Source: Drosophila pseudoobscura
Taxonomy: Eukaryota; Arthropoda; Insecta; Diptera; Drosophilidae
DNA: 64,000 bases
Direction: 5' to 3'
Assembly: GCF_009870125.1 (NCBI RefSeq)
Contig: NC_046679.1
Location: forward strand, 30,442,001 to 30,506,000
The position numbers and the translations under genes were made by a program. Shown piece by piece: positions 21,716-35,000 of the stretch. Within the stretch, counting starts at the first letter, position 1, and each line of letters begins with the position of its first letter. The notes beneath the pieces were generated by a model that saw nothing but the letters and a program-made list of their open reading frames with translations, was not told the origin of the DNA and did no database searches.

Positions 21716-24700
21716 AATTTTAACTATGATTTTTGCAGAGAAATTTAAGAGAAAAGAGGGCACCTTTAAAGTGCTTCAAGTGCTTCCGAAAGGCAGAAAA
21801 TATACTCCAAATATACACCTGGAAAAACGGCAGAAAATGTATTGTATTTACACATTTTATTGTCATTCTTAAGAGACATTTTTAAGGGATTTAAAAAAAG
21901 GAATCTTGAAAGTGTCTGAATCTCTTGAGAAGTACAATAGATTCGAATTTATATACAATCAAAAGAGATAGATACTTCCCCCTCAATATTCACCCTTATC
22001 TTCAGTAAATTGTGCACAATATTTATCATTTATTTTAAACGTTAAACGTTTAACATATATGTATGTACATCACATCCTCCCCATATTCCTCCTTCTCCTG
22101 GCTACCTTTTATTTGTTTAGCAATTAAAAAACTTTGTACCTTTGTTATTTTTCAGTTAATTGCCACAGAAGCAGGGGACCCAAAGCCAAACAAAAAGAAG
22201 GAATAATTTTCAATGCCAGGGCCAAGAGCCAGGGACCTTTGCCAGGACGTAAGCAAACAACATTAGCGCAAAAAAACCGGCAATTTGCTGATACGACGAG
22301 ACTACCAAACAAATGTCTAGACAGGGCAGGACCCAGAGAGACCTTAGACCTTAGCCACACTCTGAAACACCTGCACAGGTAACTAAATTAATCATACAAA
22401 AATGTTGAGAGTGGGTGTGGAGGCTATCCTTGCCAACGCCCACACCGGGCCTCGAAATTCTTTCTAGAACTATTCCAATCTTAGGGAACAAAATGATTGT
22501 GCAAGAAAATCTTTCGGCATTTGCCTCGGCTTCACTTTGAAATTGAAATTTTTCAAAAGTCTCAGTCTCAGCAGGTCTTCAGAAATCTCCTACGCCACTA
22601 CGTGTCCTTTTTGGAGTCCTGTCATGCATTTCGGCATGAGTTCTTTGGTTTGGAAAAAACATGTGTGGGACACAGACCAGACACGCACTTATCCTGCAGA
22701 TAAGATGTGTCCTTAGATATTTTGTATACTCACGAGACAAACATTTGGCTGTCTCAAAAGTGATCCTTAAGCGAAGGTACAGTTTGTACAGGGTTCTGGG
22801 ACTGTGAAATCGATTAGTAGGTCTCACTAGAGAAGAGGTTTTTACTACGGGAAAATATGTTTGAGAAGATATTGAAGTGCTGGATTCAAGATGTTTTTGG
22901 CAATTGAGTTTCTGAAGAGAGTTTCTCTTTGAAGATCGCTCCGATAGAGGCACTTAACAATGAACAGAAATGATATACCCTTTTTCATTTGAATAGATAT
23001 ATCCTAAGATCTATATATTGGCAGAAGAGACTGTGGTGTAGATGGAACACTGTATCTCCAGTAAATCCTTATGAAAGGGGTTTCCTACTCTGATGAGAAT
23101 ATATTTAAGGAATTGGTACTTTGATGCTGAAAAAATCTATATTTCATCAGAAAGCCAATCAAATATTTCTAACCTTTATTTGCTGTATATCTTCAAGAAA
23201 GAGGTTCCTTACGAAAGAGCTCTACCATGCCAGTTCTCTCTATCAGTTCTGGTCACTAAATCTCCAAGAATCTCCTACAAATATACCTCCAAGACAGCTC
23301 CCAACTCTTTGCAGTGATGGATCGTCAAAGAGAAGCCATCTCCAAGCCATTAAACATTGCCCAAGTGACAGTTTTCCTTGAGCACACAGCGCTGTAGCGC
23401 TCTGGGTAGCACCTTCAATTACTATGGTTCCACTTGGAACAACCGACTTGTACTTAAGATAGAAGAAGGAGGAGAGAGGAGGCCCTCTACTCTCTTTATC
23501 ATACGCATTCGAGCAGGGTACAGTTTCGTTACGCCAACTACAGCATAATGACAATAATGAATGGCAGTAAAGAACGTCAAAAAACCAATAAAGAGTACAA
23601 AGAAAAGAAGTCGCATTCGTACAAAAACATCTTCATCCAGCAGTATCCGTATCCGTATCGTATCCGTATCGTGTTGGCTTTTTACGGCGAGAAACCTCCA
23701 TGTGAATGTGGATGGGGATGGAGGGAGATAATCAGCCCGCATAAATACAAATTAAAGTGCAGTGCAGTGCCCAACTTACGGTTAATATATGCAACACCAA
23801 GAGCATCGGAACAGCAACAGCCACAAATGATAAATAAATTGAGAAAGATATAGCATAAAAATTAAATTTGTCGCGTGTTTGGCTGACTGCCTGCCTGCCT
23901 GCCTGCCTGCTGCTTTTCTGTCTCTGGCTTGTTGTCTCTTCTCTGCAGAAAGAGACAGAGAATGAGAGTCGGAAAGAGACGGGAACGGGGACGGGTTGTT
24001 GGGCCCCCAAAAGGTAGCTGGCCGAAGCTCTCCAGCATTCATGGACTAATCATGGTAATTATGGCAATGAAAAAGCTGCTGCCTCGCCAGAAGCAGGAGA
24101 GGAGATCCACAAAAAACCCACAACAACAGCAAAAAGTCACATGAAAAGCCCAGACTTGGGGAGCACTGTACCCTGTAGAAGGGTGTAGACGAATGGGGAG
24201 TTTAAGGTCTGCAAGTGGGCAAAAGAAAAAGGGGAATATCTGCAAGATTCTATAGGAATAAAAAATATCAAGATTGGAATTTAAATAAATAATCTACCAA
24301 AGAAATATTCAAAGTACTCAAAGATCTACACGCGTCGTGCGGCACTGCCACTCGGTTGGTTGGTTTTCGTATAATGCATTTTAACACCCTGCCAATCAAT
24401 GGTTTATTACCTTTTGGATGCAAAACTCCAATTCAAAACTTTTACGTATCACGCGTCATGCAGTATCACCGCACGGTTGCTGTTTTCTGCCCTACCGGCT
24501 GGAAACTCGCGCTTAAAAAGGGTATCCCTTAGGCGTATCTTTCCACCCAAAAGCCGGACTATTTTTGTTGATTCTTTGGAGACTGCTGCTGCTCCTCTTC
24601 TGCTCCTCCTCTTCTCTTTTCTCAGATAAACAATAAAAGAGAAGCAACAGTAAATACACCTGTTGATGGAGCAGCCATCGATGTGACTGACTTGTGGCTC

Positions 24701-27700
24701 AAAGCAGACCCAGGGAGACCTCTCGATGAATCCATGAAAACAGTGAAAATATACTTGTACGATCTGCCACATAAAGAGAGAGGCACGAAAACGGAAGTTT
24801 AAGGCCCAAACACCGGATGCAGCTTGCTTCCAGGACGACACAAACAAAAACAAAAGGCAGGCCATAGCAGAAATTAATTTCAGCAGGCAACACGGACGGC
24901 AACAGGTTGCAAGTAAATTATTTTTGTGGGGCAAAGGCAAAGGCAAACCCGTTTAGGCTTATCTTCCCCCCAAAAAAAACCGAAGCGAAAATTGTAGTAA
25001 TTTTTGCTTAATCTACCATGAGAGAATGGAGGGGCAGCTGCAGCCGTGCAGCATTCAGCAACATTTTGTGGCATGATAAACTTTCCTTGGACTTAATCTC
25101 TGAGGAGATTTGCTGGGGGGAGAGCATTATATCTCGTAAATGACAAAATGCATTAAGTGAAGGGAAAATATTTTGATATCATATTTAATACATGTGTGGG
25201 TCACCGATTAAAAAGGTATTCAGACTTTCAACGAAAGAACTCCTTCCATCGCCAGTAAAATCGCAATATTTCTCCCCTTCTTTTGGGGTAACAAATATTT
25301 ACAAAACTTAAAGCAAAGACAGACAGTTTTTTTTGGCTCGTGCTAAGCTTTGGAATTCCGAGAAATATTGGGGTGAAGTTCAGTCCTCAGGGTGGTTCAA
25401 ATGCTCAGGTAGCATTCACTCGAACGACTGTAAAGTACAGAAAACATCGGAGCAAACACACACCGATAAGATAATGGCACTTCGATATCTAAGCAAACAA
25501 AAGATCGATATGGAATGTCAGAAGTTTAAAATAACATTTTCTGTATGTCACGCAGGCAGCTGCTCACAAAAGATAACCCGGGCACGCGCTATACCCAGAA
25601 TTCATCCGGAGATCGGTGTAGTATTTGCTCAGAGTGTAGTGCCATAAAACCGTATCGTGTGTGCCGTATCCTTCCTTCCTTCCGCTGTGTGGCATCTGTC
25701 GGGCGGGGAATGGCAGGAAAGGATATGCATCGTATAATCATTTTATTGGTCCTTCGTTTTATGGCTCTGATTATGCCATTTCGAAACTAAGTTGCGCCTC
25801 ATTAAGTGATGGCACTGTTTTTATGGGTTTATGCCTAATTTAATTTGGATATTTCTTCAAGACATTTTGATATTTATTCAAGACATTTATGGGGCCGCCA
25901 AATGGTGGAATTTGATAGGTTCCGTAGGGAGAGGTTCCTTCTTCAATTTCGTAATTTTATGGGCTTTGTACATTGATAGATCTTCATTGGATAAATATTT
26001 GAGGAGGATCCTTTCTGTAGGTGTTTTCTAGCAACTGTTCTTCAATGAAGAACAGCAACTGTTCTTGGCAGAAGATCGTCTGAATTCATCTTCAAAAAAT
26101 CTACTTGTAATTATTTCTATAAATTTATGGAAGTTATGGAAACAACGATCTTTATTCAGAGATCAGCATATTGCCCCTTGCTTTAAACTTTACGCAGCGA
26201 TCTTTGATATTCATTTGATCTTTTCCTTCCAGAAACTTCCTCCACAGAAAGGTCTCCCAAATTCCCTTGGAAGAGCTTCTAAAAGGACTCCCTTTGATGG
26301 CTTCTTTGAAAGATTTACCCCCTGCTTAGATCTCCTCCCTGCAAACCTTTCTCATCCATAGATGATCTTATTTAGATCCCTTTTTTTCTGCTAAGGAGAC
26401 CACAAAGATGACTGCAAGCTGTACCATGATATTGATAGCCAAGTCAGTAGCTGCAACAATAAGCCATAAAGTCAGACAAAAGATCATTCGCTAGATGCCA
26501 GTTCTCCCCCCCCGTCTATATCATGCCATTCCCTGGGTTCCATCCCCCGATGAGCAGATGAGCTGACGAGGCCCGACACCGACGCCTCCTCTGTTCGGGT
26601 TTACGTCTTCTTTTGTATCACAAAAATGTTATACATTTCACATTAGATTTCCTTGGACTCCTTTGTGTCCATCAGACGCTGCTGTCAGGCAGCTCCTGAT
26701 CCTGACTGCCTGTCAATTTCTTGCCTTCTGTTTATTGCATTTTGTGGTCGATCAGCCCCAGATAGGATCGCCAGTGGGGTATGGGTAGCCATAATTACAA
26801 GGATAATCGCTTGATTGGTTATCCATCATGTAATATTTCAATTTCCATTTGTCGAGGAGTCTGAAGTGGATCGATGGCTCGATCGCTTGAGTGCTTGGCC
26901 AAGTGGTTTCTGCATCTTGCAGCGCGGTAATGCCTCAGGCGGTACAAAAAAAGTGCGATCAGCCAAGCAGCTGAGGTAACATGATGATCGCACATTCGAT
27001 AGGAGTATATTTGATAGGGATTTAGGTCAGCTATTGAACACTTTATGGAATGAGACAGAGATGGGAGGAATATCAAGGTACAGTCTAGTCGAAAGATGAT
27101 AGTCTTAGCCACAACTAAATACAAATAATAAAGATTTGGGAAATGATCCTTTAAAGATATTTTTAGAAGACCCTGAGAAGATATTCATCTGTAGAAATTT
27201 AATTAGACTGGGTATCTGTCTGTAGAAGAACAATTTCTTTTTAATTTTTTTTATCAGAAGATTATATGGACATTATATGAATATCTTTCTTAGAATATTT
27301 TCAGCCAGAAACTATGATCTTTATTTTTAGGTTGTTTCAAGAGATTCCTTTGAATGGTATTTTATAAGAATATTTGCTTTAAAAGATCTTCAGCAGAATA
27401 TCGTTCTTGATCTCAAGAGAACTAGACGACCGTTAGAGGCACTTCCTAAAACTATTATACCAGAATATTAGCCTTAAAATATCTTCTTTAGAGGGTCAGA
27501 CTACATATTTCTCTCTGTTTCTTTTACAGATCTTGTGATGAAAAGATAATATCCATAATTCAATTGATTGTTTCCCCATATCTGAAGTATTCCTCTACAA
27601 TCTCCTACTATATCCATATCCCATACATATCTAAGGAACGATCTTCTTTGCTGCTGTCCCAAGTTAAAATTTCCCAAAAATGATTGAAGGGAAGACAACC

Positions 27701-28300
27701 CCTGGGCCAATCTTCCGAATGCGAAATTACTGGAACGGCTAATCGTTTATTTTTTTCGCAGCAGCAAAAGGGTAAAGATATCAGAGGAGGAGGAGGGGGA
27801 GGGGAGGAGATAAATGAAATATCAGGAGGGAAGGAAGGAGAGATAAATGAGAGAGAAAAATAGAACATATTGCTGAATAGCTCGTAACAGGCGCAAAACG
27901 TTGGCCTGACCCCGAAGGCAACCCCAGCGGCCAGAGATCTACCAGTCAGTGCCAGAGCCAGAGCCACATCCCCGATCTTTCAGCCAGAGACAACAGTTGG
28001 TGTCTGACAGCAACCTGACTCTCTGGAGAGGCCCCCAACTATGGGATCTGGAACCCAGGAAACTGGGAGACTCGAACTCGAACTCGGACTCTGGGACTGG
28101 GACTGGGACTGTGTGTGAAATTGGCAATGCGCATGCGCGCGGCGCACAAACAATACACAACAATTTCCACATTTAATGATAATAATGATGGCGATAATAG
28201 TCGAAAATTAGTTAAACACGAATTATAACAAGCGAGAGAGGAAGAGAGCGAGGAGAGATCTCTGGAGTCAGGGAAAAAGGGTGCCCGTCCTAAGTGCCGC
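21716..28300. other. Intergenic DNA, no gene supported
   Basis: Mostly AT-rich DNA with many AGAT/GATC-like short words. Simple repeats include GTATCC units at 23,639-23,670, (CTGC)n at 23,887-23,910 and GGGACT units at 28,087-28,108. A 14-base palindrome, GTTAAACGTTTAAC, is at 22041-22054 and a small hairpin with a flanking direct repeat is at 26030-26065. The minus-strand frame of 165 residues at 24,449-24,946 has no recognisable domain and is left out. Confidence 0.8.
23887..23910. repeat. (CTGC)6 microsatellite
   Basis: Six CTGC units are followed by one partial unit, in intergenic DNA. Confidence 0.9.
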
Positions 28301-29863
28301 CAGCTGTTGTTTTGTTTTTTATTTTACAAAAAAAAAAAGATTGCTTTAGCCGACTTTTCAGAGCGGGGAGACCCAAAGCCAAGACTTAATTTGGCTCAGG
28401 TGGCGCGCAAATTCATGGAACAAATTTATAACAATTTTCTGATCAGCCAAACAGCAACATCAACAAATTACGAGCAGAAGGGGTTACTAGGCAAGGCAAT
28501 CCACCAAATACGATTACTCCTCCATCCCATTAGCGGAAGCATTCATCTAGAAAACGAACCCAACAGAACATTCCATATAAACGAAGAACACTCTTACCTT
28601 TGGGCTTATTTTTGTCACGTCTCTCGTGTAAAGAATTTTTCCATTTAGCTACTTTATGGCTCATACTTATTGCATTTACGACCCGATGTTTTGACCCGAA
28701 CTTTTTTGTCAAATGAACTTTGAAGTGACCGCTGGTAGGGAGGCTCTATTAATGGAGGGGTTTTAGTTTAACGATGATTACGTGATGATCTCTCTCGATT
28801 TATCCGCCCAAAAACTGACCACACACACACGTTTTCAAACGACAGCATGATATTAGAACTGGAAATTAGAGATGATGATGGTAGACCTCCCACTTGGAGG
28901 ATGGCTAAGCGATGGGAATCCTTTTAGATAGTTTTTAATAGATTGGAGAAGCTTCTGAAGGTGGTTTTCTGCAAGAAGAACCTACCGATGGGCGCTGCTG
29001 CATGACGCTGAACGGAATCTTTCATCTAAGACCTTTTAGCACTGATATAACTCTATATTTTTTTCACTTGGAGTTAGATCACTATTTTCTTCTTCATTAA
29101 CAAAGAATTCCTTTGACTCCTTCTAGATTTTCCCTAGATAACATCATCTCATTCTTCCTTAAAAGAATACCGTCTTCATGTCATATGATAACTCAATCAA
29201 AAGAACAAACGAGAGCAGCTTCTGTTTAACATTCGATACCCCCAAAAAGAGAACATTTCGAACAATTGCAAATAGATTATTGGAAATGAATACAAAACGA
29301 ATGGTGAGGAAAGAATTTGCAAAGAAAAATCACCCGCTAAAAGCAGAACAAAAGATGTTCCTTAAGAAACTGAAATGAAAACCGCAAAAATGACAAATGT
29401 AAACGGCACCGCAGGATCAGGCATCAGGCAAGAGGCAGGCAGGACACGGACACCAGACCAGAATCCTGGGTGGGTTGTACCCTGAGGCAACACCTACAAC
29501 ATCGAATATAGAACGAACACTGATTCGTGTCCTTTCGTCCTTTTTTGGGTTTGGGTTTATGGCGTGGGTCGAGACGCCTGCGGCGTTGCAGGCGGCGCTG
29601 GAACAAACCACTTAGACGGGGACACGGACATGCTTGACCAGCACCAGGACCAGGACTTGGGTTACCATTTAGTTCCATGAAAAATCAGGCAATGTTTTAG
29701 GACCTATCCATATGTCAGCAACTGGCAGTTGTCTGAGTTGTCCTTTGCTACTGATATCAATATGTCCTAGGACTCTATTCCTTGACCCTCTTCTGCATCT
29801 GTTAGTAGGTTGTTTCTAGACCTTCTACCGTATTCCTTTGGCTAATCTCTGCTGCCTGCTTTT

Positions 29864-29903
29864 CAGCCAAATGTTGAGCCAAATGTACAGCCAAATGTTC
29901 AGC
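29864..29903. repeat. Short tandem repeat of CAGCCAAATGT
   Basis: Three units of 13-14 bases (CAGCCAAATGTTG, AGCCAAATGTA, CAGCCAAATGTT) follow each other and fade into CAGCAAA. Confidence 0.85.
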
Positions 29904-30479
29904 AAACTCTTAAGAGATCCTGCCCTGATAGCTGGGGCTACTTTGTTAACCAAATTTACACTCATCTTCAGACGATCAGAACGGCTGCAAGTTGCTGGCT
30001 TTTATCAGCTGAAAGTCATCAGTTGAATGCAACCTGCAACATGCCCCAAAGGATACGAAACCCTTCTAACTGCCACACAAATTCAATTTCAACTCCAGTT
30101 GCTGCTGCTTAAAATCAAAGGTGTTACTCCGCTTGACCCTTCGACGAAAGATATACTTAACCGAAACCGAAAAACACAAAGAAAACGAAACATAAAAAAG
30201 GGTAGCGTCAGAGGTAGAGGTTGAGAGCATCTGCCAATGAATGCGTAATGACCAACTGCCAAAAAGCAGTGAGGGACGACAGGCAGAAGGCCCCAAAAGA
30301 AGCGAAGGCGAAGGCGACGGAGACGGAGACTCAGACAAAAAACTGAAGCTAATGAACGACGCTGTTGAAAATCTACTATGAAGAAAAAGGCAGAAACCCT
30401 TGCGCTTACAGATGCCAATGAAGTACAGTGAATGATCGATATAGAGAGCTGAAAGATTTTGGAATAAAAAAAGGCAAAA

Positions 30480-30905
30480 GGAAGGCAGTGAAGGCCATTG
30501 TTTGAATATCTTTAAAAAATATGGCTCTAAAACTAGAAATAGCTTTAATTTATAAAAAAAAAATAAAAAAAATCAAATTTCGTTATGTTTTTAAGTGAGA
30601 TGAATTTAAAAGAAATGTATTATATATTTTTTTAATTTAATTAAATATTTATATAATTTCAAACATTTTTTCCAGAATGAAAATGTATAATTTTTAATTT
30701 CAAAAAGTTGTATTTTCAATGAAAAATCAAACAATAGAAAAACCATGATATTATTTATGAAAAAAAATACAAAAATATTTTACATTTCAAAGTATTTTAT
30801 ACATATTTTTTAAAAATTATATTTCGACCAAAAACTGTTCTTGAAAATTACCAAAAGAACGCACAGAAAAGCCTAAAATATAAATAAAATATTACAGAAG
30901 TTCCA
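30480..30905. other. AT-rich island
   Basis: About 430 bases are made almost only of A and T, with runs of A and T up to 9 bases and very few GC pairs, flanked by DNA of ordinary composition. Nothing in it looks coding. Matrix attachment or the remnant of an old element are possible explanations; none can be chosen from sequence alone. Confidence 0.7.
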
Positions 30906-33900
30906 CTCTATCTATGTTTATAGACTATTCACTCTATTGAGCATTCACTGTAGAAGCCAAAGAGTTGTCTACACAGAAAAAAAACAGTTGCCGAAGGGTT
31001 TGGACTGTGGTTCGGGTTCAGGTTCGGGTTGCGGAGTCAAAGTCAGTCAAATGATGGCAACAGCAGCAGCGCATGGCGCAATTATCGAGCCGGGTTTTAG
31101 GGATTTACCACCTGGACTGGCCTGAAGTTGGAGCAGCAGCAGCAGCCTGCTGTCTGTCTGTCTGCTGCTCCTCCTAACTGGTCCCGAAAGGGTTTTAGCC
31201 AGAAATTTAATTGAGCTGTGAACCGAGAAGTGATCTCGGTCGGTATCGAGACATCGAGACATCTGCCCGCTGCTTGACCTCTGTCTCGCTCTCTAAGTGG
31301 AACAAATGTCGGGAAAGACCTTCTAGCATAGGGCACGTGCCCTGCCTCATATTCCACTGAGAAGAGGCAACTGTACCTTTCGTCCTTGCTGCAACTGCAA
31401 CTTCTACGGCAACTGCGGCTGCGCCTGGTCATGCGGCTGCCACCAGGTGCTACGCTGGACAACATTTTCTTGGTCTTATCAGTGGTCCTTGGGTCCTTTG
31501 TCCGGTTTCGAGTGGCTGTTCGTTTGTCCCCTGTCCACGGGCTGTCGTCGCTCTGCTTTGCCCCGTTGTGGTCCTTGCCGCGTGCTGCAATTGTTTCGCA
31601 TTTTCGGTGTGCGTGTCCTTGCATCTTCGGCCATTGTTGTGATTCATTTTGTCAAATTTATATAAAATTTATTACAACTCACGGAAACCTCCAGAAAAAT
31701 CACCATTTAATGGTGTCAAAATATGGAGTTGGGTCCCAGAAAAAAAATTCCATGCTTTCCTTTCTTTAATTTTTGGAATGAGGTTTTATGAGGGCACAAT
31801 TTATTGCGTTGAAGAATCCGCGCTGAGAGCATCATTGAAAAGCATTGAAGGATGCTCAAAGATCATTGAAAAGCCTCATGGATCATGGTTGAATGGTTAA
31901 AGATAGAGAAGAGGATGTTTAGAAGGTATTATCTAAGCGGGAGATACTTCCAAATGGGATAGGGGTGTGGTTTTATAAGGGTAGATTAGATGGGCTTATA
32001 AGGAATTTTCTTAGCGGGGGATCCATTGATAGGAATTCTTTGGATGGAGATTCTTTTCTCTCCATGAAATATGTAAGAGAAGAGCTTCTTTCCTTAGTGA
32101 TTCTTCAGTGAAGCAGAAATGTTACTTTAGAGACATATCAAAAGAGAAAAACTAACTAACTAAATAACTGATTGCTGTATCCATATGGTAGGGTATTATT
32201 CTAAAAATGAAGATATATTTCTCTGGATAATAGTCTCCTTCTTCGTCCACCTCTCAGAAACCTTTATTGATAGGCTTAAAATCTTTAATTTTTGATCTTA
32301 GTCCCTTTCTTAGTTCGCCTCTGATCTTTGAATTCTCTCCTGAATTTTCACGATTTTTCTGCTACAACGTCTTGCAAAGATCTTTTGATTCCATGCATTC
32401 TTTATTGATTTCAGCAGATTTTTCTGCTCGATCCTAAGGCTTGCATCTGATCTCTAAATTGAGTACGTTTTGATTTAAAAATGTTCTTCGAAATGCTGGC
32501 CTTTAGTGTAATATCATCTCTCCTGCCCTTATCTACCACCTGCAATTTGGGGATTGACTATAATATGATCTATCTTTGATCATATCAAGTTTTATTCTTG
32601 TATAAGGCAATAGATCTTTCAGAATACTCTCCTCTTTCACCTTTTAGAGTTCCATAAAACAAATTAGCCATGTAATCCCCATATCTATTCCTAGAACTAC
32701 CTCTGTATTTTCTAAAATCCTCGATCGATAAGCGAAATTAGCAAACGAAATCCTTTAGCTACAATTTCCTGCCGAAGATTCCTTCAGATAAAATCCATTT
32801 GTTGCTTAATTACCAACTCGATTCTTATCCAAAACATCTCTAGGGAAAAACACCCACGACGCAAGCTAAAACCTGGCTCAAATAACCTTCTGGCTCTCCC
32901 ATATTTAAGCCAAACCCAAAGGTCAGTCCACGTGCCATTGTCCAAAGGCCGAGCAGGTGAAGCATGAAATGCATTTCCACACAACCCGACCTCGAGTCTG
33001 TGGCCCATTGTTTTTTGGGCCAGAAACACCCACAGTGCGTGCGCATATGCAAATATTTTTCAAAGAGCAGCTGCCCCGAAAACAAAAGAGAAGCAACAGG
33101 CAGGATCAAATAGAAACCAGGACCAGGACTACAGCAAACAAAAGGTGGATTGCCTGTGGAACCTGCTGCTGCAGTCCAGAGGCCCTCCCTTTGAGGTATT
33201 TGCATTCTGGTCGAGGCCAAAGTGAAGTGGCCGGAACAGATGTATGTTTCACCTCGAACTTTTGGTCTATTGCACAACCAGAAGAGAGATCAACAAAACG
33301 AGAGCTAAAGGTACGGCGGAATACTCCGAAAAAGATTCACACATCTCGTCTCCTGTTCTCCTGTAAAAAATCACGCTTGAGTGTGAATTGCAGTTCGATG
33401 TGGATTTATGGTCATATAATAGAGAGCCAAAGAGCAGTTCCCAGAAAGGATTTGAAGCAAAAGCACGTACCATCTGAGAGGACACAGAACTCAATTGAGA
33501 TCCCAGGCAGATGTCTTTTTTTGACTCTGAATTCAACATTCAAATCTCTCAATTTTGATAAGAAAAACAGAGAGAATGGTACCCCTTTGATGTGACAAAT
33601 CAATCTGGCGAAGGAAAGGATCTGGCAATCTGAAAGGATTCTTCTATTGATGAAAGGATTCCCACTCTCCAAAGAAAAGTACAAATATTTCGAGGACACA
33701 TTTGTGTGTCATGTTTGCGCAAAAATTCCCCCTCCGGCAAGCTGCAAAAATATGTATGACAATTGTTAGATGAATAGCCCCCTGCTGATATCTATATACG
33801 AGTGGAAGAGGGGTTAAGTGTGGGTAATTTGCGCCATTGACATCAATGGGTTAATTCAAATGTTGATCAAACATTGTGGGGGCACGGCACTGTGGATACA

Positions 33901-35000
33901 AGATACAAATACAGCTGTCAATGGATTTCACGCGTATTCCCTGAAAGGGTAGGGGTTTTTATGGAATAGGGTTCTATGACTATATGTGGGATAAGAAATG
34001 GAAAATATACTGGTTCAATGGGGAGTCTAAAGGAGGAATGAAAGGTGGTAAACTCCCTTAGATAAAACATTCATTGCAGAGGCTGCCATCTCTCATAGTT
34101 ATTGGACTTTCAATGCCGTACTTTCACTCATTGAAAGTAGAAGTACTTCTTGTTGAAATCTTCTACAAAGTGTACCCATAGATATATCGTTTTTAGGTAA
34201 AACTTGACCAGCATCTTGTAGCAGAACCACCTGAAGGGCATACCCAATGAGAGGCCGAGACACCCGCACTATTCCATAGAAAGAAGTCCCCCGCAGGGCC
34301 AGAAGGCAGCGACGAGCTCTTTTGATGATTCCTTGATTCCTTTCAGAGGATTCCCAAAAGAGATTTTGCTTTTTTAAGAAGCATCGAAAGAAGTCGCTGC
34401 CAGCATTGTGCGTTGTGTGTGCGTGGAGGACAATGCTCCAGGCCAGGCCAGGCCCTAAAAAAGGAGCAGGACGAAGACGAAGACTGAAACTCGGACTGAT
34501 CATGCGTGGTGTGATGTGTGCGTTGCAGCCTGTTGAAGGAAGAAACATCTGCCCCGCTCTTTAATGTTTTTTCCTTCGCTTCTTCTCTTTTTATGCTCCG
34601 TCTTCTTGTACATGGAACAGGATACTTACAAAGAGCTACAAAACCAGGCAGAGAGTGAGAGGCAGACTGTACTTCCCTCACTCGCCCGCTCACTCTGTCT
34701 CTAAAAGGACTGGCTTGTCATCTAGGAACAATGTCAAGGTCAAGCCCAGGAGCACGTGTCCTGCCCCGGCCCCTGCCGCTGCCTCTGCCATCTAGTAATT
34801 TTTACCAGTACTTTTTTTAATAGAAAAAATCTCTCAAAAACACGCAGGATGTGTGCGTATCCTGCTATAGTCGGCAGCATGTGCCCCACGCCAGCCAGCC
34901 AGCAGCTGTCACTAACGATGATCATCCTGTCAGGCGACAGGCAGATCCTTGGAGCGTGCGTGTCCTTCGTCGAAGTACTTTGAAAGCGTGAATGGAAAAA

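Larger units (their letters stand above)
28301..35000. other. Intergenic DNA with an AT-rich island, no gene supported
   Basis: The stretch holds three copies of a CAGCCAAATGT unit at 29,864-29,903 and an AT-rich island at 30,480-30,905. A hairpin lies at 31827-31857 beside a direct repeat. Further AT-rich DNA spans 31,900-32,800. The open frame of 212 residues at 32,957-33,595 (plus) is free of stops but shows no hydrophobic core, domain or repeat pattern. It is treated as chance. Confidence 0.75.

Noticed and set aside
29178..29378. 66-residue Lys-rich frame ending in a basic helix-like stretch
   Set aside because: It looks slightly protein-like, but it is A-rich DNA with no splice signals or family resemblance.
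32957..33595. 212-residue open frame on the plus strand
   Set aside because: It is long, but shows no signal peptide, membrane segment, domain motif or repeat, and part of it comes from simple AC/AG-rich DNA. A conservation test could reopen it.
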